DNA from: DATKKX01 sp035542775
GTDB taxonomy: Bacteria > Planctomycetota > Phycisphaerae > UBA1845 > UTPLA1
NCBI GenBank assembly: GCA_035542775.1
Contig: DATKKX010000008.1
Coordinates: forward strand, 1-27,095
DNA: 27,095 nucleotides
Direction: 5' to 3'
Position 1 is the stretch's first letter. The number at the start of each line of letters is the position of its first letter. This document shows, piece by piece, positions 1 through 6,992 of this stretch. The notes under the pieces are model-generated. The model was not told the DNA's origin, did not search any database, and saw only the letters and a list, made by a program, of their open reading frames with translations. Position numbers and translations under genes: made by a program.

Positions 1-534
1 AGGTTTGTTGTGCTCTGCGAGGACGATGAGCATTCACGCTTCGCACACCATACGTTGCGCAAGCTGGGCCGGCAGTACCGCGAACTTCGCATCCTTGTGT
101 GCCCGTCCGGCCGCGAGGCCGCAGACAACTGGGTCCGCAAACACTATCCCGAGGAAGTGGCCCTTCATCGGCGGAAGGCCAGTTCCCAGGAGGGGCTGGC
201 GCTGATTGTCCTGATCGATGCGGATAGGCTCAGCGTGGATCAGCGGCATGAGCAACTCGGCGAAGCGCTGCGATCGTCAAATTTGGCCGAGCGAGGCCCC
301 AGCGAAAAGGTAGTTATCTGGGTTCCCAAGCGCCACATCGAGACGTGGATTGCCGAGTTGTTGCATGGTGATGCCAACGAGGAAGATGACTACAAGAACG
401 CCATGCGCGGTGCAGACTACCAGACTGCGGCGCAGCGGTTCGTCGAGCATGTTCGGAACGCAGGGAATTATCCCTCGGGCCTCCTACCCTCGATGTCGCG
501 TGCGTTGGACGAGACAGCGCGGCTGCCCCAATAG
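1..534 (+). CDS. Toprim-like protein, possible partner of an ATPase defence protein (5' partial)
   Basis: The reading frame is open from base 1 (RFVVLCEDDEH...), so the true start lies just outside the window. A GTG at base 10 could serve as a start but would remove the first beta strand. About 177 residues are visible. The start resembles the VLxEG/E strand of Toprim-type nuclease domains, with a central hydrophobic strand ending in an acidic LIDADR motif (DxD type) and then PKRHIETWI. This layout recalls small Toprim, RloB or DUF4276-like proteins that often sit next to an OLD-like AAA ATPase in defence loci. That assignment is from motif memory, not a search. No partner gene is visible because the upstream side is cut off. 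It ends in TAG and is followed by 237 noncoding bases. The function is a hypothesis; that it is a real gene is fairly certain from continuous coding structure and lack of a better overlapping frame. Confidence 0.7.
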   Translation, partial: RFVVLCEDDEHSRFAHHTLRKLGRQYRELRILVCPSGREAADNWVRKHYPEEVALHRRKASSQEGLALIVLIDADRLSVDQRHEQLGEALRSSNLAERGPSEKVVIWVPKRHIETWIAELLHGDANEEDDYKNAMRGADYQTAAQRFVEHVRNAGNYPSGLLPSMSRALDETARLPQ

Positions 535-650
535 CGGCCGGGCGACGCTGTCGGGGCTCCCGGATGAGCGACAGGGGTACTGCCATGCGGCATGTGCCCG
601 CCAGGCTCACCACTGCGCTAGGCGAATTGGTTGGTCGATGCTTGTGCTCT

Positions 651-679
651 TTGACTTCCTCCGGGTCGGTTTCTAGAAT
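651..679 (+). promoter_or_regulatory. sigma70-like promoter of the thioredoxin gene
   Basis: TTGACT at 651-656 and TAGAAT at 674-679 are separated by 17 bases, five of six matches to each consensus box. Predicted transcription would begin near 686, leaving a leader of about 86 bases before the thioredoxin ATG at 772. This fits with the gene being transcribed separately from the Toprim-like gene upstream. Confidence 0.6.
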
Positions 680-771
680 CCGGACCTCCGCGGCGGGCGA
701 GACCGGGACGGGTGAGGCGCACCCTGGGAATTGATCGCCGCATCTCATTATGGTGCAGGAGATACGCAGCT

Positions 772-1110
772 ATGGCCGGGGCAAACACGCTTGAATTCAA
801 CGACGCCGATTTCGAGACCGAAGTGCTTCAGTCCGAGCAGCCCGTGCTGGTTGATTTCTGGGCCCCCTGGTGCATGCCGTGCAAGGCCCTGGGGCCGACG
901 ATCGATGAGATCGCCACGGAGTACGCCGGTCGCGTCAAGGTCGGCAAGCTGAATACCGACTCGAACCAGGAGATGCCGGTCAAGTACGGCATTCAGGCGA
1001 TCCCCTCGGTCCTGATTTTCAAGGGGGGGCAGGTCGTGCGCAAGTTCACCGGCCTAGCCAGCAAGAAGGAAATCCAGGCGGCGCTGGATCGAGCGGCCGA
1101 GAAGGCCTGA
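772..1110 (+). CDS. trxA: thioredoxin
   Basis: A 112-residue single-domain thioredoxin, the usual length for a cytoplasmic TrxA, which reduces disulfides in target proteins. The active site is WC-M-P-C (Cys34, Cys37) within FWAPWCMPCK. The cis-proline loop is AIPSV (Pro78), and the KFTGLASKKEI tail is typical. There is no signal peptide or membrane segment. The start at 772 is chosen because the fold begins there and AGGAG lies at 757-761, 10 bases upstream. A longer in-frame start at 712 would add 20 residues with no family match. The usual active site is WCGPC; the Met at the second position is seen in some thioredoxin-like proteins and may alter redox potential. Its stop is nine bases from the convergent trpC stop. 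The family is certain; the exact paralogue is not. Confidence 0.93.
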   Translation: MAGANTLEFNDADFETEVLQSEQPVLVDFWAPWCMPCKALGPTIDEIATEYAGRVKVGKLNTDSNQEMPVKYGIQAIPSVLIFKGGQVVRKFTGLASKKEIQAALDRAAEKA

Positions 1111-1119
1111 GCCGGCCGG

Positions 1120-1920
1120 TCAGCCCGACGCCATCAGCTCGCGCACCTTTGCAGCGATATCGTCGGCGCGCATGAAGGTTTCGCCGATCAGGAGGGCGGT
1201 TGCGCCGACGTCGGCGAGTGTCCGCACGTCTTCGCGAGTCCTGATTCCGCTTTCGGCCACGAAGGGAAGGCCCTCCGGCAGGGTCTCGGCGAGGCGGCGC
1301 GTGGTTTCGAGATCGATCCGTTGCAGACGCAGATCGCGGTTGTTGATTCCCAGGAGCGTTTGACGGTCGGGACTGAGCAGGTTGCGGATGGCCTGGAGCC
1401 GGCTGCGGTCGTGGACTTCGATCAGCGACGCCATGCCCAGCGCGGCGGCGCGGCGGCTGAAGGCGTCGACCTGCCCCGGTGACAGGACTTCGGCGATGAG
1501 GAGGATGGCGTCCGCCCCGGCGGCACGGCTTTCCACGACCTGGTAATCGTCGACGATGAAGTCTTTCCGCAGCACCGGGAGCGACACAGCCCGCTTGATG
1601 ATTTCGATGAATGACAGCTCACCGCCGAAGTAGGTGCGGTCGGTCAGAACACTCAAGGCGGCGGCACCGCCGGCTTCGTAGGCTTGCGCGATGGCGACGG
1701 GGTCAAAGTCCGCTCGAATCAGACCCGCCGAGGGCGACGATTTCTTGATTTCCGCAATCAGATGAACGCCGATTCCCTTGCGAGTCACGGCACCGTAGAA
1801 ATCTCGCGGCGTCCCGGCGCGTGCCGCGGCGGCCTCCAAGTCGACCGACGGCCGGGCCTGTTTCGCGGCCTCGACCTCCTGCCGCTTGGTCTGGATGATC
1901 GTTTCCAATATAGTGCCCAC
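1120..1920 (-). CDS. trpC: indole-3-glycerol-phosphate synthase
   Basis: 266 residues, the normal size for monofunctional TrpC, a TIM-barrel enzyme of tryptophan synthesis. It closes the ring of 1-(2-carboxyphenylamino)-1-deoxyribulose 5-phosphate to give indole-3-glycerol phosphate. The family motifs appear in order: IAEIKKSSPSAG (catalytic lysine strand), LTDRTYFGG, VLRKDFIVDDYQ, ILLIAEVL, LGINNRDL, VAESGI and the phosphate-binding end ALLIGETFMR. The start is a GTG at 1920 with AGGAG eight bases before it. The same frame stays open upstream for 118 more codons, but that part is low-complexity sequence antisense to the CPBP gene and has no family match. No other trp gene is in the window, so the pathway genes appear scattered here. 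It is divergent from the CPBP protease gene with only 55 bases between starts. Confidence 0.95.
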   Translation of the reverse strand: MGTILETIIQTKRQEVEAAKQARPSVDLEAAAARAGTPRDFYGAVTRKGIGVHLIAEIKKSSPSAGLIRADFDPVAIAQAYEAGGAAALSVLTDRTYFGGELSFIEIIKRAVSLPVLRKDFIVDDYQVVESRAAGADAILLIAEVLSPGQVDAFSRRAAALGMASLIEVHDRSRLQAIRNLLSPDRQTLLGINNRDLRLQRIDLETTRRLAETLPEGLPFVAESGIRTREDVRTLADVGATALLIGETFMRADDIAAKVRELMASG

Positions 1921-1975
1921 GGTCCGGACTCCTGCGATCACTTTAGGAAAGGACTCGCCGGACGGCAATGGTCCA

Positions 1976-2839
1976 ATGGCCGACACGACGCCACTCATCC
2001 GTATCGCCGACATGTCCATGCTGGTCACCGGCGGAGCCGCCGTTCTCGCCATCATGGTCGTGTTGAGCGTGCGGCGGCGCTGGGCTGACGCGGCCCGGCT
2101 GCCGCGTCCGACGGACAACAATGTGGAGGCTATCGACCTGTTGATCGGCCTGGCGGCGTTGTTGTTTCTGCCGGGCGTGTTCAAACGCTTCCTGGACCTG
2201 ATGGCCGGGACAATTCCGACCACCCAGCCGGAGGCGGAAGCCCTGCCGACGCCACAGGCCGCAATGGCCAACATTGCCGGTCAGATCGGCGCGACCGCCG
2301 TTCTCATTCTGCTGGGCCGGCTGCGTTTTGCGGGGGGCCTGGCCGGATGGGGGCTGCGGCTGGCAGGCTGGCCGAGGCAACTCCTCACCGCGGTGATCGC
2401 ATACGTGGCCATCTGGCCACTCTGCTCGGGGCTGCTCGAGCTGACGGTTTTCGGCATCCGGCTGGTTTTTCGGAACTACACGCCGCCGGAACACAACACG
2501 ATCCGCCTGCTTCAGGCTGGAAACGAGCCCCGGTGGCTGTGCGGCATGATCATTGTCAGCGCCCTGATTCTCGCCCCGGTGGTCGAGGAGTTGTTCTTTC
2601 GCGGCTTGCTTCAGTCGGCCGTGGCAAAGTGGTCGGGGTCGCAATGGCGGTCGGTCATTTTCTGCGGCTGCGCGTTCGGATTATTCCACTTCAGCGTGGA
2701 ACAGACCATTCCGGCGCTGGCGCTGCTCGGTATCGTCCTGGGCTACTGCTATGCCAGGACGCGCTCGCTGACGCTGGTGATATTCCTGCACGCCGTCTTC
2801 AACGGCAAGACGCTGCTCTGGCTGATGTTGAGCCAATAG
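1976..2839 (+). CDS. CPBP-family intramembrane metalloprotease
   Basis: 287 residues with several hydrophobic helices and the three motifs of the CPBP (Abi/CAAX protease-like) family: EELFFRG at residues 204-210 (glutamate pair and arginine), FGLFH ending at His238, and HAVFN with His272 and Asn276. These residues form the predicted metal site inside the membrane. Family members include Rce1-type CAAX proteases and bacterial proteins linked to bacteriocin immunity or membrane signalling; the substrate here is unknown. Start choice is uncertain: ATG 1976 gives a short polar N-terminus, an in-frame ATG at 2012 is also possible, and neither has a close Shine-Dalgarno (a purine run AGGAAAGGA sits at 1945-1953, far upstream). 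It ends 38 bases before the convergent zinc-ribbon gene. Confidence 0.88.
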   Translation: MADTTPLIRIADMSMLVTGGAAVLAIMVVLSVRRRWADAARLPRPTDNNVEAIDLLIGLAALLFLPGVFKRFLDLMAGTIPTTQPEAEALPTPQAAMANIAGQIGATAVLILLGRLRFAGGLAGWGLRLAGWPRQLLTAVIAYVAIWPLCSGLLELTVFGIRLVFRNYTPPEHNTIRLLQAGNEPRWLCGMIIVSALILAPVVEELFFRGLLQSAVAKWSGSQWRSVIFCGCAFGLFHFSVEQTIPALALLGIVLGYCYARTRSLTLVIFLHAVFNGKTLLWLMLSQ

Positions 2840-2877
2840 GGATCGCAGGTCGAAATGGCGCCCGGCGGTTACGCGGA

Positions 2878-3426
2878 TCAATAGAATACGCACACGAACA
2901 GGTGCGGTTCCTTGGTCTTACTCTCGAAGATGCCGATCGAGGAGGTGACCGTCTTGATGAAGATCTCCGGGTGGGAATCCAGCCATTCGTTGATGGTGTC
3001 GTCCATGTTTGCCAGGCCGGCGTCGGTCAATTTGGAGTGAAAGGTGCGAATCCGGCTGGCCGCATCGCGCGGTCCGCCGAGCGGTCGCGTCAGCTTATCG
3101 TCATGGTGTTTTCCGCCGAGTGTGCTGCCCTTGGCGAAGCTGCGGATCTCCCTCGACTGGCTGGTGGGCATTTCGTCGTCGTCGATGAGCGATATGGCGA
3201 TATCGGCCTCATCCACGGGCGCCGCGGTGGCGCGGGGAGCCGGATTCGCCGCGGGGGCGGCCTTCTTCGCGGCTGCGGCCTGCTGCATGGCCGCGCGCCG
3301 TTTTTCCGCCACACAATTCGGGCACAGCAGAACGCCCTGCACCAGCCCCGCCTGTCGCTGCGCTATCTGTTCGGCCGTGATTTCGGCGTTGCAACCCTGG
3401 CACGTCCTCTTGGCTACGTCATTCAT
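2878..3426 (-). CDS. zinc-ribbon protein of unknown function
   Basis: 182 residues. The N-terminus has two CxxC knuckles (Cys9/Cys12 and Cys35/Cys38), predicted to bind one zinc. An alanine-rich linker (about residues 43-75) and an acidic stretch (SLIDDDE) follow. The conserved-looking C-terminal block of about 57 residues contains NEWLDSHPEI and ends SKTKEPHLFVCVFY at the last residue. I do not recognise the family, though the C-terminal block looks like a compact alpha/beta domain. There is no signal peptide or membrane helix, so it is probably cytoplasmic. The ATG at 3426 is preceded by GAGGAG at nine bases; the frame is open further upstream, but that lies across a predicted promoter. The gene is probably monocistronic. 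A real gene is likely; its function is unknown. Confidence 0.8.
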   Translation of the reverse strand: MNDVAKRTCQGCNAEITAEQIAQRQAGLVQGVLLCPNCVAEKRRAAMQQAAAAKKAAPAANPAPRATAAPVDEADIAISLIDDDEMPTSQSREIRSFAKGSTLGGKHHDDKLTRPLGGPRDAASRIRTFHSKLTDAGLANMDDTINEWLDSHPEIFIKTVTSSIGIFESKTKEPHLFVCVFY

Positions 3427-3521
3427 CCTGTTCAGCTCCTCAGACAATCGCAGGTCGCGGGTCTGGTTGGTGTTCATCCCCACCGGCGTGGTGACAGCGC
3501 ACGGCAGAAGGCGCTCCTTAC

Positions 3522-3551
3522 AGTATAAGTCAAAATGGGGCATCGGATCAA
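3522..3551 (-). promoter_or_regulatory. sigma70-like promoter of the zinc-ribbon gene
   Basis: On the minus strand, TTGATC (3551-3546) and TATACT (3527-3522) are spaced by 18 bases. The -10 box matches five of six consensus bases and the -35 box four of six. Transcription would start near 3515, about 90 bases before the ATG at 3426. This argues against longer N-terminal extensions of the zinc-ribbon protein. Confidence 0.5.
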
Positions 3552-3621
3552 TTGCCGCGTGGTGGCGAGTTGTGACCCGGTGGGCGACTCGGTGTTCGGG
3601 CCGAAGGAGTCGAGGGCGACA

Positions 3622-4593
3622 TCAAAACAAGGAGCGGACGAGGGTTATGAGACTCCATATCGTGACGGTGACGGACCAGAACAGAGACAAGATACCAATG
3701 AGGGCTGCCGTAATGGCGACCGGCCGTGACGGGACGACCAACAGAAGCATGGCCAGGGCAGCCGCCAGGCTCAGCCCGGCCGCTACGCCTCCGGGGAGCT
3801 TCCATGCGATGTCAGCGATGGTCAGCATCAGAAGCAGGACCAGCGATGCGTACTTGGAGTAGGTATGACCGATTGAGGCCTGCCGCGCCGCGGCCGTGAG
3901 GGCCAGCCCGATGATGATCCCCAGCAGAACCGCGGCGGGCCACTGCACGGGCGATTCGGTTCGGGCGATCAGGGAGCAGGTGTGGTACAGCCCGGACATC
4001 CAACCGAAAGTGACGATCGCGCGCCGCGACCAGATGAATCGACCGCTGACCAACTGATCGGCGAGCGTTCCTTCGGTCGTGACCTTGGCGAGGGTAGGAA
4101 GCCGCCTCGGCTCCGCCGAACGGGCCACGGGCGAGGGCATGGCCACCGTGGTTCCATCCGGCGAGGGCATGTCAAGCCGGAAACGGAAGCCGCCGGCGCT
4201 GAAAGACTGCATCGATCCGAGCCGCCCCCGAGCGATTCGCTGGCTGCCGATCCACGTGCCGCTCTCACTCTGGAGGTCGTCGATGATGACTCGGCCGTTT
4301 TCGGACAGTCGCAGCCGGCAGTGTTGGTCCGAGAGGGCCTCGCTTTCCAGTGAAAGCCAGTTGCCCGGAGCCTTGCCGATGACCAAGTCCTGACCGATGG
4401 GCATGACGAACTGTTCGCCGACCCAACAGGGTCCCTCCAGGATGGTGAGGATGGCGAAGGCGTGACGATCCGGGCCGAGCTGCACTTCCAGCGATATCTC
4501 GCGCTGGCAGCGAGGGCAGGTCAGCGATACGACCAGTTCCAGGTGGTCGCAGTCGAGCGGGTTTCCACAGGGACAGCAGACATTCAGGGCCAT
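3622..4593 (-). CDS. FHA-domain membrane protein with N-terminal zinc ribbon
   Basis: 323 residues. The N-terminus is cysteine-rich (CCPCG, then CPRC), a probable zinc ribbon at about residues 6-32. An FHA-like domain follows at about 60-145, with the pattern VIGKAPGNWLSL, then SDQHCRL and SESGTWIG. FHA domains bind phosphothreonine, but here the usual IGR arginine is lysine and SxxH is S-D-Q-H, so binding may be weakened. The C-terminal half has about five hydrophobic segments predicted to span the membrane. The domain order implies a membrane-anchored cytosolic sensor or scaffold for Ser/Thr kinase signalling; no such kinase is in the window. The start at 4593 has GAGGG close upstream; a start at 4650 would add a poorly matching basic segment. 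It lies 74 bases downstream of the first peptidase gene and could be cotranscribed with it. Confidence 0.85.
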   Translation of the reverse strand: MALNVCCPCGNPLDCDHLELVVSLTCPRCQREISLEVQLGPDRHAFAILTILEGPCWVGEQFVMPIGQDLVIGKAPGNWLSLESEALSDQHCRLRLSENGRVIIDDLQSESGTWIGSQRIARGRLGSMQSFSAGGFRFRLDMPSPDGTTVAMPSPVARSAEPRRLPTLAKVTTEGTLADQLVSGRFIWSRRAIVTFGWMSGLYHTCSLIARTESPVQWPAAVLLGIIIGLALTAAARQASIGHTYSKYASLVLLLMLTIADIAWKLPGGVAAGLSLAAALAMLLLVVPSRPVAITAALIGILSLFWSVTVTIWSLITLVRSLF

Positions 4594-4667
4594 GGGGACC
4601 CTCGTGTTCCAGAAACACCGGATTGTGCGTCGGTGCTGTCCAGAAAACAAGGGTGCGTGGTTGCCGG

Positions 4668-6467
4668 TTACAAGCCCAGCAGATCGGCGACAAACGCGGT
4701 GATGTCATGTGCCAGCGTGCCGCCATAGTCGGCGCAGAGCTGGTTCTCGCCGGGCAACATCGTGCCGTTCAACTTGGCCCGGATGAAGCCGTCCACGTCC
4801 CGGCCGTTGACCACTCCATCGCCGTTCACGTCGCCCAGCAGCGGGCAGGTGGCTCCGCCGGTCGTCGCGTGATTGACGTACCCGGTGGCCGGATACCAGG
4901 GCGTTTCGTTCACCCCGAAATAGTTCCGGGCCTTGACGCGGAAGCGATAGGTCGTGCCGGCGGTGAGGCCGGTCGCCAGGGCGGTCTGGGACAGGGACAG
5001 GACGGTCCAGGTGTTCACCTGGCTGCCGCCGACGGGGGTGCCGTCGAGGGTGGTGACTTCGAAGTAGAGACCGGAGAGATTCTGGTTCAGTCGGGTGAAG
5101 GTGCCCGGAGCCGTCGCCTGGATGGAGGTGTCGGTGACGGTCCCGAAGGTCAGGGCCGTCGGCGTCTCGATGAAGGTGGTCACACTGGCGCTCGAAGTGT
5201 AGGCCGTTTCAGTGTGCTGCGGGGACTGGTCACGCGCTTTCGCCTTGTATGAGTAGTTGCGGTTGACCTCCAGGCCGGTGTCGGTGTAGATCTGGGCGGC
5301 CTGCCAGCCGCTGGGGTGGCCGCCGGCACCAATGGCGACGAAATCGTACTCGACGCCGGAGGGATCGTCGGCGCTGGCACTCATGCTGACCGAGGTGGTG
5401 CTGACGGGGTAGGGTAGCTGGACCCAGTGCAGGTTGGTCGGGGGGCAAAGATCGCCGCCTTCGCACTCGTCCGGGAACATGTTGCCGTTGCAGTCGACGC
5501 TCTGCCCGCAACCGGGTATGCCGGCGCAACCGGGGGCCGAGCAGCTCACGTCGCAGGTGTCATCGATGCCGTTGCCGTTGCAGTCTACGGGGTGGGCCTT
5601 GGCGTTGTCAGCGAGGTAGCCGGCGACGCTGCGGGTCATATCGCAGGCGAACGCGTAGTCGATGTAGTCGGCGGTGTCGACGGAATCGCAGGCCAGATGA
5701 TAGCAGTCATTGCCCCAGGCCTCGATCAGCAGGCAGGCGGGATGGCCAGCCAACTCGAATGGAGAATGGTCGCTGGCACTGGATGGGCCCGGAAAACTGG
5801 TGCTCAGGCCGTTTCCGTAAAGCTGGATCGCGGTCCCGAGGGCGCTGGCCAATGAAGCGGAGATCGGCCTGCTGTAGATATCGCAGGAACGGGTGCCGAC
5901 GTTGTAGGCGATCATGTCCAGCGAAATCATGCCGACGATGTCATCGGTCGGATGGCTCGTGACGTAGGCCGAACTGCCGATCAGCCCATACTCCTCGAAA
6001 TCAAAGGCGACGTACTTGACGGTGTATTCGGTCCTGTAGGTCGAGAAAATCCTGGCAATCTCCAGGACCCCCGCGACGCCGGAGGCGTCGTCGTCGGCGC
6101 CGGGCGTGCCGGCGGAGTCGTAGTGCCCGCTAATGAGGAAGTACGAGTTCGGGTGCACCGTGCCGGTCTGGGTGGCGACGACGTTATAGCGCGTGCCGGA
6201 GTAGCTGAAGGATTCGAGCTGGGTGCTCAGGCCGAGACCCTGGAACGTGTCGCGGATATTGGAGCGGCAAGGATTGTGCTGGGCGCCCGAGAGTCCGTCG
6301 CGGTTGTTGCCGTTGTGCGTGTACAGCACGTTGTCCAGGAAGTTGCGGTAGGTGGCGATGGTGACTTGATTAGCTATCTCCTGGCCCATGGGGCTCGACC
6401 AGGCGACCGACACACAGCACAGAACAACCAGACCGCTTCCCCAGACACCCAGTCGCCCCAATTTCAT
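4668..6467 (-). CDS. secreted M28-family metallopeptidase with dockerin-like C-terminus
   Basis: 599 residues. A Sec-type signal peptide (about 1-25, MKLGRLGVWG then a hydrophobic core) precedes an M28 peptidase domain (about 30-290). The zinc ligands are visible: GHYDSAG (His115), GADDDASG (bridging Asp), FEEYG (Glu158-Glu159, catalytic base and ligand), SLDMIAY, and CYHLACDS (His257). M28 enzymes are aminopeptidases or carboxypeptidases with two zinc ions. Then come two DCNxNGxxDxC Ca-binding-type repeats, a fibronectin-III-like region (about 350-530) and a C-terminal EF-hand/dockerin-like module GDVNGDG...DGFIRAKL...DITAFVADLLG. It probably degrades peptides outside the cytoplasm. ATG 6467 has an excellent AGGAGG six bases away. 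It is a close paralogue of the gene at 7231-10179. Confidence 0.93.
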   Translation of the reverse strand: MKLGRLGVWGSGLVVLCCVSVAWSSPMGQEIANQVTIATYRNFLDNVLYTHNGNNRDGLSGAQHNPCRSNIRDTFQGLGLSTQLESFSYSGTRYNVVATQTGTVHPNSYFLISGHYDSAGTPGADDDASGVAGVLEIARIFSTYRTEYTVKYVAFDFEEYGLIGSSAYVTSHPTDDIVGMISLDMIAYNVGTRSCDIYSRPISASLASALGTAIQLYGNGLSTSFPGPSSASDHSPFELAGHPACLLIEAWGNDCYHLACDSVDTADYIDYAFACDMTRSVAGYLADNAKAHPVDCNGNGIDDTCDVSCSAPGCAGIPGCGQSVDCNGNMFPDECEGGDLCPPTNLHWVQLPYPVSTTSVSMSASADDPSGVEYDFVAIGAGGHPSGWQAAQIYTDTGLEVNRNYSYKAKARDQSPQHTETAYTSSASVTTFIETPTALTFGTVTDTSIQATAPGTFTRLNQNLSGLYFEVTTLDGTPVGGSQVNTWTVLSLSQTALATGLTAGTTYRFRVKARNYFGVNETPWYPATGYVNHATTGGATCPLLGDVNGDGVVNGRDVDGFIRAKLNGTMLPGENQLCADYGGTLAHDITAFVADLLGL

Positions 6468-6560
6468 GTCCCACCTCCTGCTCGCGCCTGCCTCACAGGC
6501 GTGACGGCCACCACTCATGTTCCTGAACCCACTACTCCCCCAGGAACCGGCCCTTATCCT

Positions 6561-6566
6561 AGTATA
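6561..6566 (-). promoter_or_regulatory. possible -10 box for the first M28 peptidase gene
   Basis: The minus strand reads TATACT here, five of six matches to the consensus -10 box. It lies about 94 bases before the ATG at 6467. No good -35 box is seen at 16-18 bases, so this is only a candidate. It is embedded in an imperfect inverted repeat (CTTAT ... ATAAG). Confidence 0.3.
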
Positions 6567-6796
6567 AGCCGGGACGGCAACGGCAGGAAGGCTTTGCCGG
6601 CGTGCATTGAGGATTTAGTGGTAAACGGAACCCCGGTTCCTGGGCCAGGGGGCGTTTCGCCGATAGGGCGGATCGAAGCCTCTGCGGCTCCGCCCACGCT
6701 CCAGGTCTGCCATCGCTGCCGTGGCGAAGGATGATGATGGCCCCGGAAGCGGACTTTCGGCCGGTCGGGGCTCTGCACCGAAAAAAAAGCGCGCAA

Positions 6797-6911
6797 TTCC
6801 ATGCTGTTCCATGCAATTTCATACGATCGGGGCCTTGGCAAAAGCCGTGGTCGAGCAGATGCGTCAAAAACAAAGTGCAAATCCACGCCACTTCACGTGA
6901 TTCCACGCAGC
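6797..6911. repeat. two triplets of 10-bp direct repeats (TTCCAYGCNN)
   Basis: Three adjacent 10-mers at 6797-6826 (TTCCATGCTG, TTCCATGCAA, TTTCATACGA) and three at 6882-6911 (ATCCACGCCA, CTTCACGTGA, TTCCACGCAG) share the pattern TTCCAYGC. Unit starts in the two triplets are 85 bases apart. The spacing of one helical turn would place every unit on the same face of the DNA, as for a cooperatively bound regulator. It could equally be decayed simple-sequence repeat. Confidence 0.55.
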
Positions 6912-6915
6912 CAAG

Positions 6916-6937
6916 CCGCCTGGTTTTCCGGGCGGCG
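6916..6937. other. strong hairpin with 9-bp stem
   Basis: GCCGCCTGG, loop TTTT, then CCGGGCGGC form nine consecutive pairs including one G-T wobble. On the minus strand the loop is AAAA. There is no U tract, so it does not look like a classical intrinsic terminator. It is adjacent to a second hairpin at 6952-6992. Confidence 0.6.
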
Positions 6938-6951
6938 GAGCGAGCGGCAGG

Positions 6952-6992
6952 TCGCCGGGAGGGAGCACGCGCTCCCCGTCCCTGCGGCGACT
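6952..6992. other. large segmented hairpin
   Basis: The stem has three parts: GTCGCC (6952-6957) with GGCGAC (6987-6992), GGGA (6958-6961) with TCCC (6980-6983), and GGGAGC (6962-6967) with GCTCCC (6972-6977) around loop ACGC. This gives sixteen base pairs with two small one-sided bulges. It lies about 240 bases after the stop of the upstream peptidase gene on the minus strand. It might act in RNA processing, transcript stability or termination. Confidence 0.6.

Noticed and set aside
1921..2274. 118-codon N-terminal extension of trpC
   Set aside because: It is antisense to the CPBP gene, low in complexity, and TrpC proteins do not have it; GTG at 1920 has a good Shine-Dalgarno.
2347..3528. 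Plus-strand frame of 393 codons over the CPBP gene end and the zinc-ribbon gene
   Set aside because: It runs across two better supported genes, one on each strand, and has no recognisable motif.
3427..3543. 39-codon N-terminal extension of the zinc-ribbon protein
   Set aside because: It would cross the predicted promoter and leader, and ATG 3426 has a good ribosome site.
6797..6911. CRISPR array
   Set aside because: The repeats are only 10 bases, directly abutting, with no spacers and no cas genes in the window.
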